This document shows positions 42,895 through 57,800 of a stretch of 64,000 nucleotides of DNA, piece after piece; the first letter of the stretch is position 1; every line of letters begins with the position of its first letter. The notes beneath the pieces are model-generated. The model worked only from the letters and a program-made list of their open reading frames with translations. It was not told the origin of the DNA and searched no databases. Made by a program: the position numbers and the translations under genes. Source of the stretch: Rubrivivax sp. A210 (GTDB lineage Bacteria; Pseudomonadota; Gammaproteobacteria; Burkholderiales; Burkholderiaceae_C); contig NZ_CAJGBN010000001.1 of assembly GCF_904426505.1 (NCBI RefSeq), forward strand, positions 825,978 to 889,977, written 5' to 3'.

Positions 42895-45800
42895 ATGAAC
42901 GGCCACGCCGCGATGAACCGCATCTACCGCCTCGTCTGGAGCGATCGCTTCATGACCTGGATCGCCGCCGCTGAATGCACCCGCGGGCGCGGCAAGCGCA
43001 GCAGCGTGGTCGGCGCCGGCCTGATGGCGGCGCTGCTGGCGGCAGGCGTGGGCGTGGGCGCCGGAGCAAGGGCGGCGCCGGCAAGCGACCAGTTGCCGAC
43101 GGGCGGCAAGGTGGTGGCCGGGCAGGCGCAGCTGCAGCAGTCGGGCCGCACGCTCGACATCAACCAGGCCAGCCAGCGCGCGGTGATCGACTGGGCGAGC
43201 TTCAACGTCGGCAGCGCCGGCCAGGTGAATTTCAAGCAGCCTTCGGCGCAATCGGCCACGCTCAACCGCGTGCTTGACGGCCAGCCGTCCGAGATCCTGG
43301 GCCGCATCACCGCCAATGGCCAGGTCTTCCTGGTCAACCCGGGTGGCGTGTACTTCGGCCGCACGGCCTCGGTGGAAGTGGGCGGCCTGGTCGCGACCAC
43401 CCATGACATGGCCAACGAGGACTTCATGGCCGGCCGCACGCAGTTCAAGCGCGGCAACGCCAGCGGCAGCGTGGTCAACGAGGGTGAGCTGCGTGCGGCG
43501 CTGGGCGGCTACATCGCGCTGCTGGCGCCCGAGGTGCGCAACAGCGGCCTCATCGTGGCCCAACTGGGCACTGTGGCCCTGGCCTCGGGCGAAAGCGTGA
43601 CGCTGCAGTTCGACGGCAACAACAGCCTGGCCGGACTGGTGGTCGAGCCTTCGAAGATCAAGGCCCTGGTCGAGAACCGCGGCGCCGTGCTGGCCCCGGG
43701 CGGCATCATCATCCTCTCGGCCCAGGCATTGGACCGCCTCCAGGGCGGCGTGGTGCGCAACAGCGGCACGCTGGAAGCCACCGGCATGGCCATGAAGGGC
43801 GGCAAGATCGTCCTTGAGGCCTCGGACCGCATCGACAACAGCGGCAGCATCAGCGCCCACGCCGGCGCCGACGGCAGCCCGGCCGGCCAGGTCACGCTGA
43901 GCGCGCCCCAGGTCGCCAACCTGGGCAGCATTGCCGCCGCAGCCACGGCTGCGGCTGGTGGCCACATTGAGCTGGCGGTGCAGCAGTTCACCCAGGCTGT
44001 GAGCGGCCTGCTCGACGCCTCCGGCGCCGAACAGGGCGGCGAGATCGTCATCCAGGCCAGCGGCGACGTGGCCATCCAGGGCCGCGTACAGGCGGCCTCG
44101 TCCCAGGGTCAAGGTGGCCACATCACGGTGGCGGCCCAGTCCCAGCTGCGCCTGCAGGACGCCACGGTCGACGCCTCGGGCGCCAGCGCCGGCGGCAGCG
44201 TGCGCCTGCAGGCCGAAGCGGCGCCGCAGCCCCAACCCTTGCCGGGCACACCGGTCGATCCGACCCAGCCCGTGCCCACCACCAGCCTGCTGGGCAACAC
44301 CTTGGTCAGCGCCGGCAGCCGGCGCGGGCGCGGTGGCGAGGTCACGCTCACCGGCGAGCATGTGGGCCTTTTCGACACCAGTGTGGTCGACGTCTCCGGC
44401 GCCAGCGGCGGCGGCCGCGCCCGCGTGGGTGGCGGCTTCCAGGGCAGCGACGCCGATGTCGCCAACGCCCAGGCCAGCTACGTCGCGCCCGGCGCGCGCA
44501 TTGCCGCCGACGCCACGGCGCAGGGCGATGGCGGCGAGGTCGTCGTCTGGGCCGATGGCCTGACGCGCTTCGAAGGCGGCATCAGCGCCCGCGGCGCCGC
44601 CGACGGCGGTGATGGCGGCCAGGCCGAGGTCTCCGGCAAGGGCCAGCTCGACTTCCGCGGCAGCGCCGACTTGCGGGCACCTGCCGGCCATGCCGGCACT
44701 CTTCTGCTCGACCCCTACAACCTGACCATCAGCACCGGCGCCGACACCGCCGTCAGCGGCGCCACGCCTTTCGACGCCACCGGCACCGGCTCGGTACTCA
44801 GCGTGAACACGCTGCAGAACGCGCTGGGCAGCGGCAATGTCACGGTCAGCACGGGCGCGGGCGGCGGCGAGGCCGGCACCATCACCGTCTCCAACGCCGT
44901 GGGCTGGTTCTCGGACTTCTCGCTGACGATGAATGCGGCGAGCACGATCAGTGTCAACGCCAACCTCATTGCCGCCGGCAACGGCAACATCAACCTCAAC
45001 TCAACCTCGGGTGGCCTGGTCAACGCCACCTCCATCCGCACGGCGGGCGGCGACCTCACGGTCAACGTCGCCACCACTGTCAGCGGCGCGGGCTTCTACA
45101 ACGTGCTCGGCGCGGCCTCGTTCACGGCCGGCGACACCATCTCGCTGGCCAATGTCGGCAACAGGTTCGGCGGCGCGGTATCGCTGCTGTCGGCCACCGG
45201 CGGCGCCAGCCAGGCGCTGCTGGTCAACAGCCAGGCGACGGCGCTCAAGGGCGCGACGGCCGGCAGCGGCGGCGTCAGCATCACCTCCACCGGCAACATC
45301 ACCACCGCCGCCTCGCCCAGCGGCATCAACACCACCGGCCCGCTGGCGCTGAGCACGGCCGCAGGCAGCAACGGCTCCATCACCTACACCGGCACGGTGG
45401 CCGCGGGCGGCAACCTCAGTGTCGCGGCCGACGGCACCGGCGCCATCGCGCTGGCCGACATCAATGGCGCGGCCACCCTCACCTCGGTCGTGGCCGGCGG
45501 CGCCGTCACGCTGGGCGACGTCAACACCGGCGCGCTGACCCTGGATGCAGCCAGCGGCAACGTGATCAGCGGCACGCCGGGCGCCGGCGGCCAGGCCAGC
45601 GGCATCGTCACCATCACCGGCTCGTCCATCACCCTCAACGACCCGATACGCACCAAGGGCGGCAACCTGGTCTTCAACGCCACCGGCGGCGACTTCACCG
45701 CCATCACCGGTGCCGACATCACGACCACGGCCGACGCCAACACGGCCACCACCTCGGGCTCGGTCACCGTCACCGCCAGCGGCAACGTGACGCTGAAGAA

Positions 45801-48800
45801 CATCACCACCAGCGGCGCCGACAACAACATCGGCGTCGGCAGCAACGGCGCGGCGGTCATCGTCAGCTCCACCTCGGGCACCCTCAACCTCGGCGCCATC
45901 ACCACCAGCGGCGGCACGGCCACCACCGGGGCCCAGGCCAACCGCAACGGGGGCAATGCCGGCTCCATCGTGCTCGGCGCCGGCGCGGTGGTCGACGCCA
46001 CCACGCAGGCGCGCGGCGGCAGCATCAACCTCAACGGCGACCTCAACGCCATCGGCGGCTCGCCCTTCGGCGCTGCCACCCAGGGCCTGGGCGGCTACAT
46101 CGAGGTGCAGAGCCCGGCCGTTTTGACGGCCAACCGCGTCGTCTCATCGGGCGCGACCTCGGGCAACATCACCTTCCTCTCGAACATCGATTCCGACGTC
46201 ACGCCGCGCAGCCTGACGGTCACCGGCGGCATCGGCGACGTGCTGATGGACGGCGTGGTCGGCGGCAGCGCGCCGCTGAGTTCGCTCACCGTCACCGGCT
46301 ACCGCATCGACCTCGAGAAGAACATCACCACCAATGCCGCCGGCGGCGTGGTGGCCACGGCCGTCAGCGACCTCCACCTCGGCGACGACGACAAGACCAA
46401 CGGCCTTGGGGCCTTGACCATCAACACCAATGCCGGCAATGGCGTGGTGACGCTGAACTCGGTCAACACCTACCTTGACGACGCCGTCACCATCACCCGC
46501 GGCAGCGGCGCAGTGACCTTCTCGCAATGGCTCTACAGCAAGAGCGGCGAGCGCAACAACCTCACCTTCAACGGCGCCGGCGGCGGCGCCATCAGCGTCG
46601 GCCGCTGGGCCGGCGGCACGGCGATGTCGGCCACAACGGCCCTGGGCGATGTCCTGGTCAGCACCGGCACCGATCTCACCTTCTCCGAATACGTCTCGGC
46701 CAAGAGCCTGGTGGCGCTCAACAGCACAGGCCGCATCTACCTCGGCGGCGACACCTACGCCAGTTATTTCGACGGCGCCTCGGGCGTGCAGCTGAAGACC
46801 ACGGGCACGGCCAATGCCATCGCCAGCGACGAGAACATCCACCTCGGCAGCAACATCACGCTGTCGCACGCGAGCGCGCCGCTGAACGTGGCCGCGCCCA
46901 ATGGCGCCATCGACACGTACCACTTCGCCGACTTCACCACCGCCGGCGGCGATCTCACGCTGGCCGCCGGCACCGTGGCCACCAGCGGCACGCGCACCCT
47001 GACCCTGGGTGGCGACACCGCGCTGTCGACCTCCGGCGGCCTCATCTCGCTCACCGGCGTGGGCGTAAGCCAGACCACCTCCGACATCACCCTCAACGCC
47101 GGTAGCGGCAAGATCCGCATCGACGGTGGCGGTGGCGCGGTCGACGTGCGCAGCCGCCTCATCACCACCAATGCCGACACCGGCGGCACGCCGGCCGTGC
47201 TGATCACCAACGTGGGTAGCGCCAACAGCGCCACGGTGCGCTCGGTGACGGCGCAGACCGGCAGCTTCCAGTCGGGCCTGATCGCCTCTGCCACCACGCT
47301 GGCTGCGACCCAGAGTGCCAGCGGCGCCGGCAACTTGAACCTGATGGCGCCGACGCTGCGCTTCACCGCCGCCAAGCAGGTGCGCATCACCAGCGCCGGC
47401 GACGACAGCGGCCGCAGCTTCACCGTCACAGGCACCGACAACAGCGGCAATCCGCTGAGCGAGAACATTGCCGGCGGCAATGCCGCATCCGTGACCACCA
47501 CGGCCTCGTTCAGAACCATCACCTCCATCGCCATCAACGGCGCCAGCGCCGGCACGGTGTCGGCAGGCCTGGTCAGCAACGACGCCATCGCCGGATCGCT
47601 CAACCAGAACGCCGGCGGCGGCGGCTGGGCGGCCACCGACAAGATTGACATCAAGACGCTGTCGGCGGCCACCGCGGGCGCAATCTCCATCACGGCCAGC
47701 GCCAACGTCATCGACGAGCTGGGCAACTTCTCGGTCGGCTCCAGCCTGGACGTGCGCGCTTCGGGCCGCTCCACCGGCATGGCGCTCACCGGCGACGTCT
47801 CGGCCACCACGGTGACCATCAAGACCGGCGTCGGGCCCCTGGCCCTGGGCACGCGCAGCATCACTTCCACCAGCGGCAGCATCTACCTGCAAGGCCTGGG
47901 CCTGACCCAGTCCGCTGGCTCGACCGTCAATTCGGCAACGACGATCTCCATCTACGGCAGCGACTATTCCTCGGGCACGCTGGGCAGCATGACGCTGGCG
48001 GGCAACCTCGTGGCCGCCAACACCGGCGCCTCGGCCATCACCATCGACGACACCAATGCGCTGCAACTGGGCAATGTCACTGCCGGCACCCTGGCCACGC
48101 GCGGCGGCCTGGTGTTGGGGACCAATGCCAACATGTTCAACAACGCCGGCAGCTACCTCGGTCGCACCGGCTACATCCGCGGCGCGCTGACCCAGGCCGC
48201 CGGCACGACGCTCAAGATCGGCACCCTGCAGGGCTACCAGACCGGCGGCAACTACACCCTGGCCAACGCCGGCAACGAGATCGTCACATTGGGCCGCATC
48301 GACCGCGGCGGTGCCCTCACCATCGTCGACACCGATGCCGAAGCCAACGGGCTGAATTCGTCAAGCAACATCAACGGCGGCACCACCGGCAACCTGATCA
48401 GCATCACCACAGCCGGCCTGCTGAACATGAGCGGCGGCACGGTGCTGGGGCAGGGCGTGCAGCTGAATTCCGGCGCGGCCGGCATCACCAGTTCGGCCGA
48501 CATCCAGGGCCATTCCGGCGTCGCGGCCAACGTCGTGCTCGACGCCGGCAGCGGCAATGTCACGCTCAACAACCGTCTCTACAACAACGGTGCCGGCAAG
48601 GACATCGTGATCCAGAACGCCAACAACGTTCAGCTCAACCAGATCGAGCTGTACGGCGGCAAGCTGGTGCTGGGCACGGTGGGCACGCCGCTGACCGGCA
48701 ATGTCACGGCGACCCACCGCATGTTCTCTGGCTCGGACGTCATCAGCCTGACCGGCGTCGTCAACGGCTCGGCCAACTTCTACACCTTCAACCAGATCTA

Positions 48801-51800
48801 CCGCGTCGGCGATTTCACCAGCGGCGGACTGTTCTCGCTGGTCAACCAGGACCGTCTGCTCACGCTGCAGGGCGCCATCACTGCCGCCACCGGAAACGTC
48901 ACCGTCACCAACACCAACAACAGCACCACCATCGCCGCCACCGGCGCTGTCACTGCCACGGCCGGCAACGTGACCATCGCCGCGCGTGACCACCTCACCG
49001 TCACCAACGGCGGCACGGTCACGGCCAACACCGCCACCAAGAACGTCAACCTGCAGGGCGCCACCGGCAACTGGGGCTACACCACGAGCATCCAGGGCGC
49101 CATCTCCGCCGGCAGCGGCGGCATCGTCGTCAGTTCGCCCTACGGCTACGTCACCACGGGGGCCAGCGGCACGCTCACCACCACCGGCACCGCCACCATC
49201 ACATCGGCGCCCAACTACGCTTCCGGCGGCACCAACTACACCACCGTCATCAACGCGGCCGTGGCGGCCGACGCCGGCATCACCATCAATTCGGCCGGCA
49301 CCTTTGCCAGCAATGCCGCGGGCACGCTGACCTCCAGCGCCGGCGCCATCGCGATCAAGACCTTCTGGGACGGCAGCAACACGCGGGCGCTCACGCTGGG
49401 CGGCAATGTCTCGGCCAGCGCCAATGGCGTCGCGCTCACCTCGGCGGGCGCCATCACGCAAAGCGCCGGCGTCATCACCACCACCGGCACCGTCTCGGGC
49501 CCCAACCAATCGGGCGGGGCTTCGCTCACCGACTCGACGCCCTCTGCGCGCGGCGCCGTGAGCCTGGCCCTGGCCAACCAGATCGGTGGCCTCGGTCCCT
49601 TCTACGTCTACGACACCGGTGCCGGCGCCATCACCGTCACCGACACCACCGGAGGCCTGCTGCTGGCCGGCGCCATCGAAAGCTCGCACGGCGCGGTCAC
49701 GCTCAGCACCATCGGCGGTGCGCTCAATCTGGGCACCTCCAACGTCTACGCCGGCGGCCAGGCCACCGGCGGCGCCGCCATCAGCCTCACCGGCCGCGGC
49801 ATCATCCAGTCGCAGGGCAGCATCAATTCCACCGGCGGCACCGCCGGCGTGCCGCGCACCGGCGCCAACGGCGGCGGCACCATCACCCTCACCGGCCACG
49901 ACGGCACGGCCGCGGGCGCCATCTCGCTCGCCGGCACGCTGGAGACGGCCAATGCCAGCACCTCGGCGATCAAGATCCGCGGCACCAGCGACCTGATCCT
50001 GCCCAACGTCAACGCCGTCAACGGCAGCCTGGTGCTGGGCGACGACACCGCCACGGTGGGCCTGATCACCGGCAACGTGACGCAGGCGGTGCTGACCGAC
50101 CTCGACGTCAAGACGCTGAACCTGGGCACGGCCACCAACGCCATCGGCGGCTCGGTGGTGGTGGCCAACAGCGGCAACACCATCACCCAGCTCGGCCTGC
50201 TCAATGTGGGCAACGTGGGCGGCACGCAGTACGACCTCGATGTCTACGACTCAACCAGTGGCCTCAACCTCACGGCCGCCGTCACCAGCGCCGGCGGTGC
50301 GCGCATCCGCACGGCCAAGGGCGCCGGCGTCGTCGGGGGCCTGGGCATAGGCACGCAGAACGTCTCGGCACGCGGCGACGTCTTCCTCGGCGGCGAGGGC
50401 GTGACCCAGGGTGCGACCTCGACCATCAACGCCGACGCCGCCGCCGGCGGCGCCGTGGGCGGCGCCATCCGCGTCGATGGCGGCGGTGGCACCAATGCCA
50501 TCGACCTGAGCGGCACCGTCATCACCGACAACGCCGGCAGCAACGCGATCCAGATCGTCAACGCCAAGGACGTGACGCTCAACACCATCTCGGCCGTCGC
50601 CGGCACGGTGGCGCTGGGCATACCGGCCGATACCGATCTGCCGACGCCGTCGGCGGCGCTGCCGCTCAGCGGCGCGGTGACCCAGACCACCCCCGGCACC
50701 AGCACGCTTTCGGCACAGACCCTGGCCATCAAGGCCGGCGTGGTGACGTTGTCCAAGACTGCCATCGACAACCTTGGCACCACCGCCACTACCGGCGCGC
50801 TGACGCTCACCGACGTGGCCGGCGCCGGCACTGCGGGCCTGAAGCTCACCGGCAACGCCACCCTGGGCGCGGCCTCGTCCATCGAAACCACCAACGGGCC
50901 GCTGAACCTCGACACCTATACCGTCGACGCCACCGGCTTCGACATGGTGCTCAAGGGCGTGGGCGTCAGCCAGACCACCGGTTCGGCCATCAAGTCGACC
51001 ACCGCCGAGATCTTCGGCAGCACCGGCAGCGTCGACCTCTTCAGCCCGCTCAACAACTTCACGGGCCAGGTCACGGTCACCGCCACCGGCGCGGCCGTCA
51101 ACCTGCAGGACGCCAACCAGCTCAGCATGAACACGCTGACGGGCAAGCTGGCCACGACGACCTCGTTCAAGGCCTGGGCCGGCACCCAGGTGGTGATGAC
51201 GCCCGAGGACATCACCACCACCACCGGCGCCATCGAACTCAAGTCGCTGGGCGGCAACCTGGCGACCCCGGGCAAGCTCACCACCGGCAGCGGCCATGTC
51301 ACGCTGGGCGCCACCGGCACGGTGACGCTGAGCAATGCCATCGATTCCGCCAGCGGCAACATCGCCGTCGAGGGCGCCGTGATCGCCAGCCGCTCCGGCG
51401 CCGGCGACTACATCAAGACCCTGGGTGCCGGCACCATCGACATCACCGCGACCACCGGCAACTTCACCCAGGGCCTGGACGTGCCCTACCAGTCGGGCAG
51501 CGGCGACATCACGATCAACGCGCCGGCGGGCAATGCCAACCTGGCCAACGTGACCTCGGCCAGCGGCGTGCTCGAGGTCAATGCCGGTGGCTTCGTGCAG
51601 CAGCAAATCAATACGGCCGTGACCGTGGGCGCCATCGACGTCACGACGCAGAAGGCCGGCGGCGGCTACATCGACCTCAGCGCCAGCGGCAACGATGCCG
51701 GCGCGGTGCGCCTGCGCAGCCTCTCGGCCGACGGCAGCGCGGCCGCCGGCGGCGCCATCACCTATCTCGACAACACCGGCTTCGGCGTGCGCGAGATCCT

Positions 51801-54800
51801 GACCACCGGCAACGTCAGCCTCACCGGCAAGGCCGCCATCACCACCGATGCCGCGGGCTTCCCGGGCACCATCCAGGCCGCGGCGCTGACGGCCAAGACG
51901 CTCAACGACGCCGGCGCCAATATCACGCTCACCGCCGCCGCCAACGACATCGCCACCCTCACGGCCCAGGTGCTCAGGGCCGACGGCGTGACCATCGCCG
52001 GCAACACCACCAACGACACCACCACCGGCGCCGCAGGCACCGTGCGCGTGACCGATGCCAATGGCTTCGTGGTCGCCGGTGTCAGCACCGGTGCCAGCAC
52101 CGTGCTGACGGGCGGCGCCGGCGCCGAGGTCACGCAGACCGGCGCCATCGTCTCGGCCAAGCTGGGCCTGGACGGCAATGCCGCCTTCACGCTCAACAAC
52201 GCCAGCCTGGGCGTGCCGCTCAACCAGTTCGCCACCTTTGCCTCCAGCGCCACCGGCGCGGTCAACGTCTCGACCCAGTTGCCGCTGACCATAGGCCAGG
52301 TCAACCCGACCGGCGTCACCACCGGCGGCGCCGCGCTCACGATCAGCGCGCCCAGCATCAGCATCACCGAGGCCATCGACACCCGCAGTGCCAACCCCGC
52401 CACCGCCGGCGGCGCGGTCACGCTCAGCACTACCGGCACCACCACGGCCGGCAACCTGGCCACCAGCGGCAACGGCAGCATCATCACCTCGGGCGCGGCC
52501 GCGGCCGGCGGCTCGGGCCTGGCCGGCGGCGCTGCCGGCAACGTCACCCTCACCGCAGCGGGCGACAGCCTGACGGTGGCTGCCGCCATCACCGCCCTCG
52601 GCGGTGCCGGCGACGGCGCGGGTGCCGCCGGCACCGGCGGCACGGTCAAGCTGCTGGCCGCGGCCGGCGCCGTGAGCCAGGGCGCCGGCGTGGCCGGCAT
52701 CGCTGCCGGCAAACTTGAGGTGCTGGCCCAGGGCGCCTCGTCGCTGCTGTCCACCTCCAATGCCGCCGCCCAGTTGGCGGCCAAGATCACCGGCACCGGC
52801 CAGGACTTCGGCTACCGCAGCGGCAGCAGCTTCGCCGTCGGCGGCGGCGATGCCGCCATCCCCGGCATCACCACCCAGGGCGGCAAGATCGACCTCGACG
52901 CTGGCGCCGTGGCCATCAGCCTCACCGAGCCCGTCAGCACGCGCGGCGGCGTCTTCAGCGCCGCCGGTGTGGCCGGCTTCGATTCCAGCGGCGTGCTGCT
53001 GTCCACCGCGGGCGACATCACCTATGCCGCCGGTGTCTACAAGGACGGCGGCACGGTCACCATCACCTCGGCCGCGGGGGCCGTGAGCACCGGCACCGTG
53101 ACCACCGACGGCAGCGCCGGCGCGGGCGCTGCCAACGCCGGCGCGGTGACGCTGACCGCCACCGCCGGCACCCTGACCGTCGGCCAGACCAATGCGCGCG
53201 GCGTCGGCACCGGCACCGGTGCGAACGTGGGCCTGAGCGGCGGCACCGCGGTGCGCATCGCTGGCGGCATCGACACCAGCGGCGGCGGCGGCGCAGCCGC
53301 CGGCGGCGCCATCAGCGTCACCGGCCCGGCCATCGTGCAGGGCGGCGACCGCAGCCTGAGCACCGGCTCCGGCGCCGGCAACATCGGCTTCAGCGGCACG
53401 CTCAACAGCGACGGCACGGCGCGCGATCTCACGCTCACCGCAGGCACCGGCAACATCACGCTGGGTGGCGCGGTCGGCGGCAGCTCGCCGCTGGACGTGA
53501 TCAACATCGTCTCGGCCACCGACGTGGGCGCTGCGGCCGTCACCGCCACCACCCTCACCCAGCAAGCCGGCAGCGGCACCACCACGCTGGCCGGCGCGGT
53601 GGCGCTGTCGGGCAACCTCGGCTTCATCGGCAACCAGCTCACCGTCAACGCGGCGGTCACTGCCGCCGGCACGGCCACCATCAGCAACAGCGGCCTCTTC
53701 ACGACGGCCGCCGCGGGCGACATCGCCGCCGCGGGCGGCTTCACGCAGAACGGCACCGGCGCCAGCCAGCTGGCCGGCGACATCAGCAGCACCAACACCG
53801 GCATCGCCTTCGCCACCCCGGTGACGCTCAAGGGCGCGGTGAGCATGAACACCGACACCGGTGCCGGCAACATCGTCTTCGCCAGCACCGTCGACAGTGA
53901 CGGCACGCCGCGCGACCTGACACTCAGCGCCGGCACTGGCGCGGTCACGCTCGCCGACGCCGCAGGCGGCAACTCGGCGCTGGGGGCACTGGTCGCCAAC
54001 GCCGCAGGCACCACCACCTTCACCGGATCCGTCAACGCCGCCAGCGTCACCACCGATGCCGCCGGCACGACGGCCATCAACGGCGGCGCCGTCACCACCA
54101 GTGGCAGCCAGACCTACAACGACGCCGTCACGCTGGGCGACAACACCGTGCTGACGGGCAGCAGCGTCACCACCAATGGCACCATCACCGGCGCCGCGCA
54201 CAGCCTGCAGGTGGCCGGCAACGCCGTCTTCGGCGACGCCGCCGCCGACACCGTGACCGGGCTCACCACGCTGGAAGTGACCGGCACGACGCGCATCAAC
54301 ACCGACACCGTCACCAGCGCCGACGCCCAGACCTACACCGGGGCGGTGACCCTGGGCACCAGCAGCACGCTGACTGCCACCAACGATCCGATCGTCTTCG
54401 CCTCCACGGTCGATTCAGCGGCCAGCCAGGCCCATGCCCTGACCGTCGGCGCCGGCAGCGGTGCCGTCAGCTTCGGCGGCGCGGTGGGCGGCGCCGTGAA
54501 TGGCGCGCTCGGCGCACTGGCCGTGAACAGCAGCGGCACCACCACCTTCAGCGGCGCCGTCACCGCGGCCAGCGTCACCACCAACGTGGGCGGCACCGTT
54601 GCCCTCGATGGCGGCAGCGTCACCACCAGCGGTGCACAGAGCTATGGCGAGAACGCCACCCTGGGCGCCGACACCGCGCTCAGCGGCAGCAGCGTCGCCT
54701 TCGCCGGCACGCTGGAAGGCGCCGGCACGGCCACTGAAAGCCTGGCCATCACCGGCGACGCCAGCTTCGCCAGCACCGTGGGCGCGGCCCAGGCACTGCA

Positions 54801-57800
54801 AAGCCTGTCGGTCAGCGGAACAACCAGCCTGGGCGGCAACGTCAGCACCAGCGAGGCCGGCGGCGGCAGCGGCAACCAAAGCTACGGCGGCGCCGTCACC
54901 CTCACGGCGCCGGCCGCGCTGGCGGCGGGCAGTGGCGCGGTCGCCGTCAACGGCGGCCTCGTAGGCGGCAACAACGCGCTCGCCATCAGCGCCGGCAGCG
55001 TCGCACTGGGCGACGGCAGCGGCGCCGATACCGTGGGCGGCCTGGCCAGCCTGGCGATCACCGGCCCGACCACGATCAAGGCCGGCAGCGTCACCACCAG
55101 CGGCGCGCAGAGCTACGACGGCGACGTGCGCATAGGCCACAACGACGTGCCCTCCACCGGCAGCACGCTGGCGGCCACCATGGTCAGCTTCAAGGGCGCG
55201 GTCGACAGCGTCGCCACCGAGGCCAACACGCTGGCCATCACCGGCAACGCCGCCTTCGGCGACGGCACGGGCAGCGACGGCGTCGGCCAGTCCAACGCCG
55301 GTGGCAGCGGAAAGCTGGGCAGCCTGGCCGTGAGCGGCAGCACCGCGCTGGCGGCCAATGCCAACGCCGTGTCCACCACCGGTGGACAGAGCTATGGCGG
55401 CGCCCTCACCCTGGCCGACGCCTCAGCCACAGCCTACACGCTGGCCTCCAGCGGCAATGGCGCCATCGCCTTCGGCAGCAGCGTGGACGGCGCCAGCGCC
55501 GGCGGCAACGCCAGCCTGGCCGTCAACACCGGCGGCAGCTCCAGCTTCGGCGGCACCGTGGGCAACACCCACAGCCTGGCGGCCCTGGCCACCGATGCCG
55601 GCGGCAGCACCGCCCTCAACGGCGGCAGCGTCACCACCAGCGGCACGCAGGCCTACGGCGATGCCGTGGTGCTGGGTGCCGACACCACGCTGGCCGGCGT
55701 GGGCGTCACGCTGGCGTCCACCGTCAAGTCCGACGGCACGCCGCGCAGCCTTCTCGTCAATGACAGCGGCACCACCACGTTGGGCGGCGCCGTGGGCGGC
55801 GATGGCAGCGTCCCGGGCGAACGCCTGAGCAGCCTCACGACGGACGCCGCCGGCAGCCTGGCGCTCGATGCCAGCAGCGTGCGCACCAGCGGTGCCCAGC
55901 AGTACGGCGAGAACGCCACGCTGGGCGCCGACACCACGCTCACCGGCGCGAGCGTCGCCTTCAGCGGCACGCTGGGGGGCGCCCAGGCCCTCACCGTCAA
56001 CGCCAGCGGCGCCACCACCTTCGGCGGCCTCGTCGGCGCCGGCACGGCCCTCGCCAGCCTCAGCACCGACGGCGCCGGCAGCACCGCGATCAACGGCGGC
56101 GGCGTCGCCACCAGCGGCGCGCAAAGCTATGGCGACGACGTCACCCTGGGCGCCGACACCACCCTGATGGGTGCCAGCGTCGCCTTCGCGAAGAAGGTCG
56201 ACGGCGCCCACGCGCTCACCGTCAATGCCAGCGGCGCCACCACCTTCGGCGGCGCCGTGGGTTCGGTCACCGCGCTGACCACCCTGGCCACCGACGGCGC
56301 CGGCAGCACTGCCCTCAATGGCGGCGGCGTTGCCACCAGTGGCGCGCAAAGCTATGGCGACGATGTGACCCTGGGAGCCGGCACCACCCTGGGCGGCACC
56401 GACATCGCCTTCGCGAAGAAGATCGACGGCGCGCAGACGCTGGCGGTCAATGCCAGCGGCGCCACCCGCTTCGGCGGCGCCATCGGTTCGGGCACGGCGC
56501 TCACCAGCCTGGCCACCGACGCTGCCGGCAGCACCGCCATTGATGGCGGCAGCGTCGCCACCAACGGCGCGCAAAGCTATGGCGACGCCGTCACGCTGGG
56601 TGCAGATACCACGCTCAGCGCCGGCAGCGTCAGCACCCTCGGCACGGTGGATGCAGCCACCCACAACCTGGCCATCGTCGGCAATGCCGTGCTGGGCGAC
56701 GCCGCGGCCGACCGCATCAGCGGCCTGGGCACGCTGTCGGTGAGCGGAACCACGCTGATCACCGCCGACACCGTCTCCGGCAGCGGCACGCAGACCTATA
56801 CCGGCGCGCTCACGCTGGGCGGCAACACCAGCCTCACCAGCACGGCCGGCGCCCTCGTCTTCGGCAGCACCGTCGACAGCGCGGGCGCCACGCCGCGCAG
56901 CCTCTACCTCGCCTCGGCCGCCGTCGGCGGCCAGAGCTTCACCGCTGCCGTGGGCGGCACAAATGCGCTGGACGTGCTGCGCATCGAATCGGCCGGCGTC
57001 GTCACCCAGGGTGGCAGCGCGCCGATACGCGCCGCCAAGCTGGCCATCAAGGCGGCCGGCAATGCGACGCTGGAACACGCCGCCAATGACGTGGATGTGC
57101 TCGCCGCCCTGCTCTCGGGCAATGCCTCGCTGTCCTTCGTCGACGCCGACGGCCTGACCATCGGCACGATCGAAAGTGCCGCGCTGCAGATCGTCGGCAT
57201 CTCCGACGGCGCCGGCACCTCCAGCGTCACGCTGCGGGTGGGCGGCCTGCTGAGCCAGGAAGCCGCCGCGCCCATCGCGCTGGACGGCAATCTCACGCTG
57301 GACACGACGGCCTACGACGCCGACGACGTGAGCATCAAGAACACCGCCGCCGGCGGCACCTCGCTGGACAACTCGCTCATCGCGGGTGACTTCAGCCTCG
57401 TCAGCAGCGGCAACGTGAGCCAGCGCGCCGGCGTCAACGCCGGTCCCAGCGACGCCTGGCTGCAGGTGGGCGGCAACTTCAACACCACCGGCGGCGGCAG
57501 CTTTGCCCCCGGCAACTCCACCGAGAACCTCTTCGGTGGCGGCGGCGGCGCCGCAGCGCCCAACCAGATCCGCCTCTTCGGCGTCATCACGCTGAGCATG
57601 GCGGGCACCGACCTCCACGCCGTGGCCGACAACGGCACCACCACCACCACGGCCGACATCGCGGCGGCGCAGTTCGGCGGCGGCGTCAGCGTCATCAGCG
57701 ATGCCGGCGGCAAGAACATCAGCGTCGTGGGCAATGGCGCCGCGGTGACGCTGGGCGAGAACAACAGCGTCGGCGGCCATCTCAAGATCACCACCGCCGG

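Noticed and set aside
42775..44691. Minus-strand ORF of 638 codons over the start of tpsA
   Set aside because: It lies opposite the clearly recognisable ESPR and TPS domain and has no family resemblance.
46144..49899. Minus-strand ORFs of 640 and 512 codons
   Set aside because: Both are shadows of the tpsA frame with the same biased composition as the longer antisense ORF.
50251..54201. Minus-strand ORF of 1316 codons
   Set aside because: It is antisense in codon register with tpsA and is low-complexity Gly/Ala/Arg sequence; openness follows from rare TTA, CTA and TCA codons in the sense frame.
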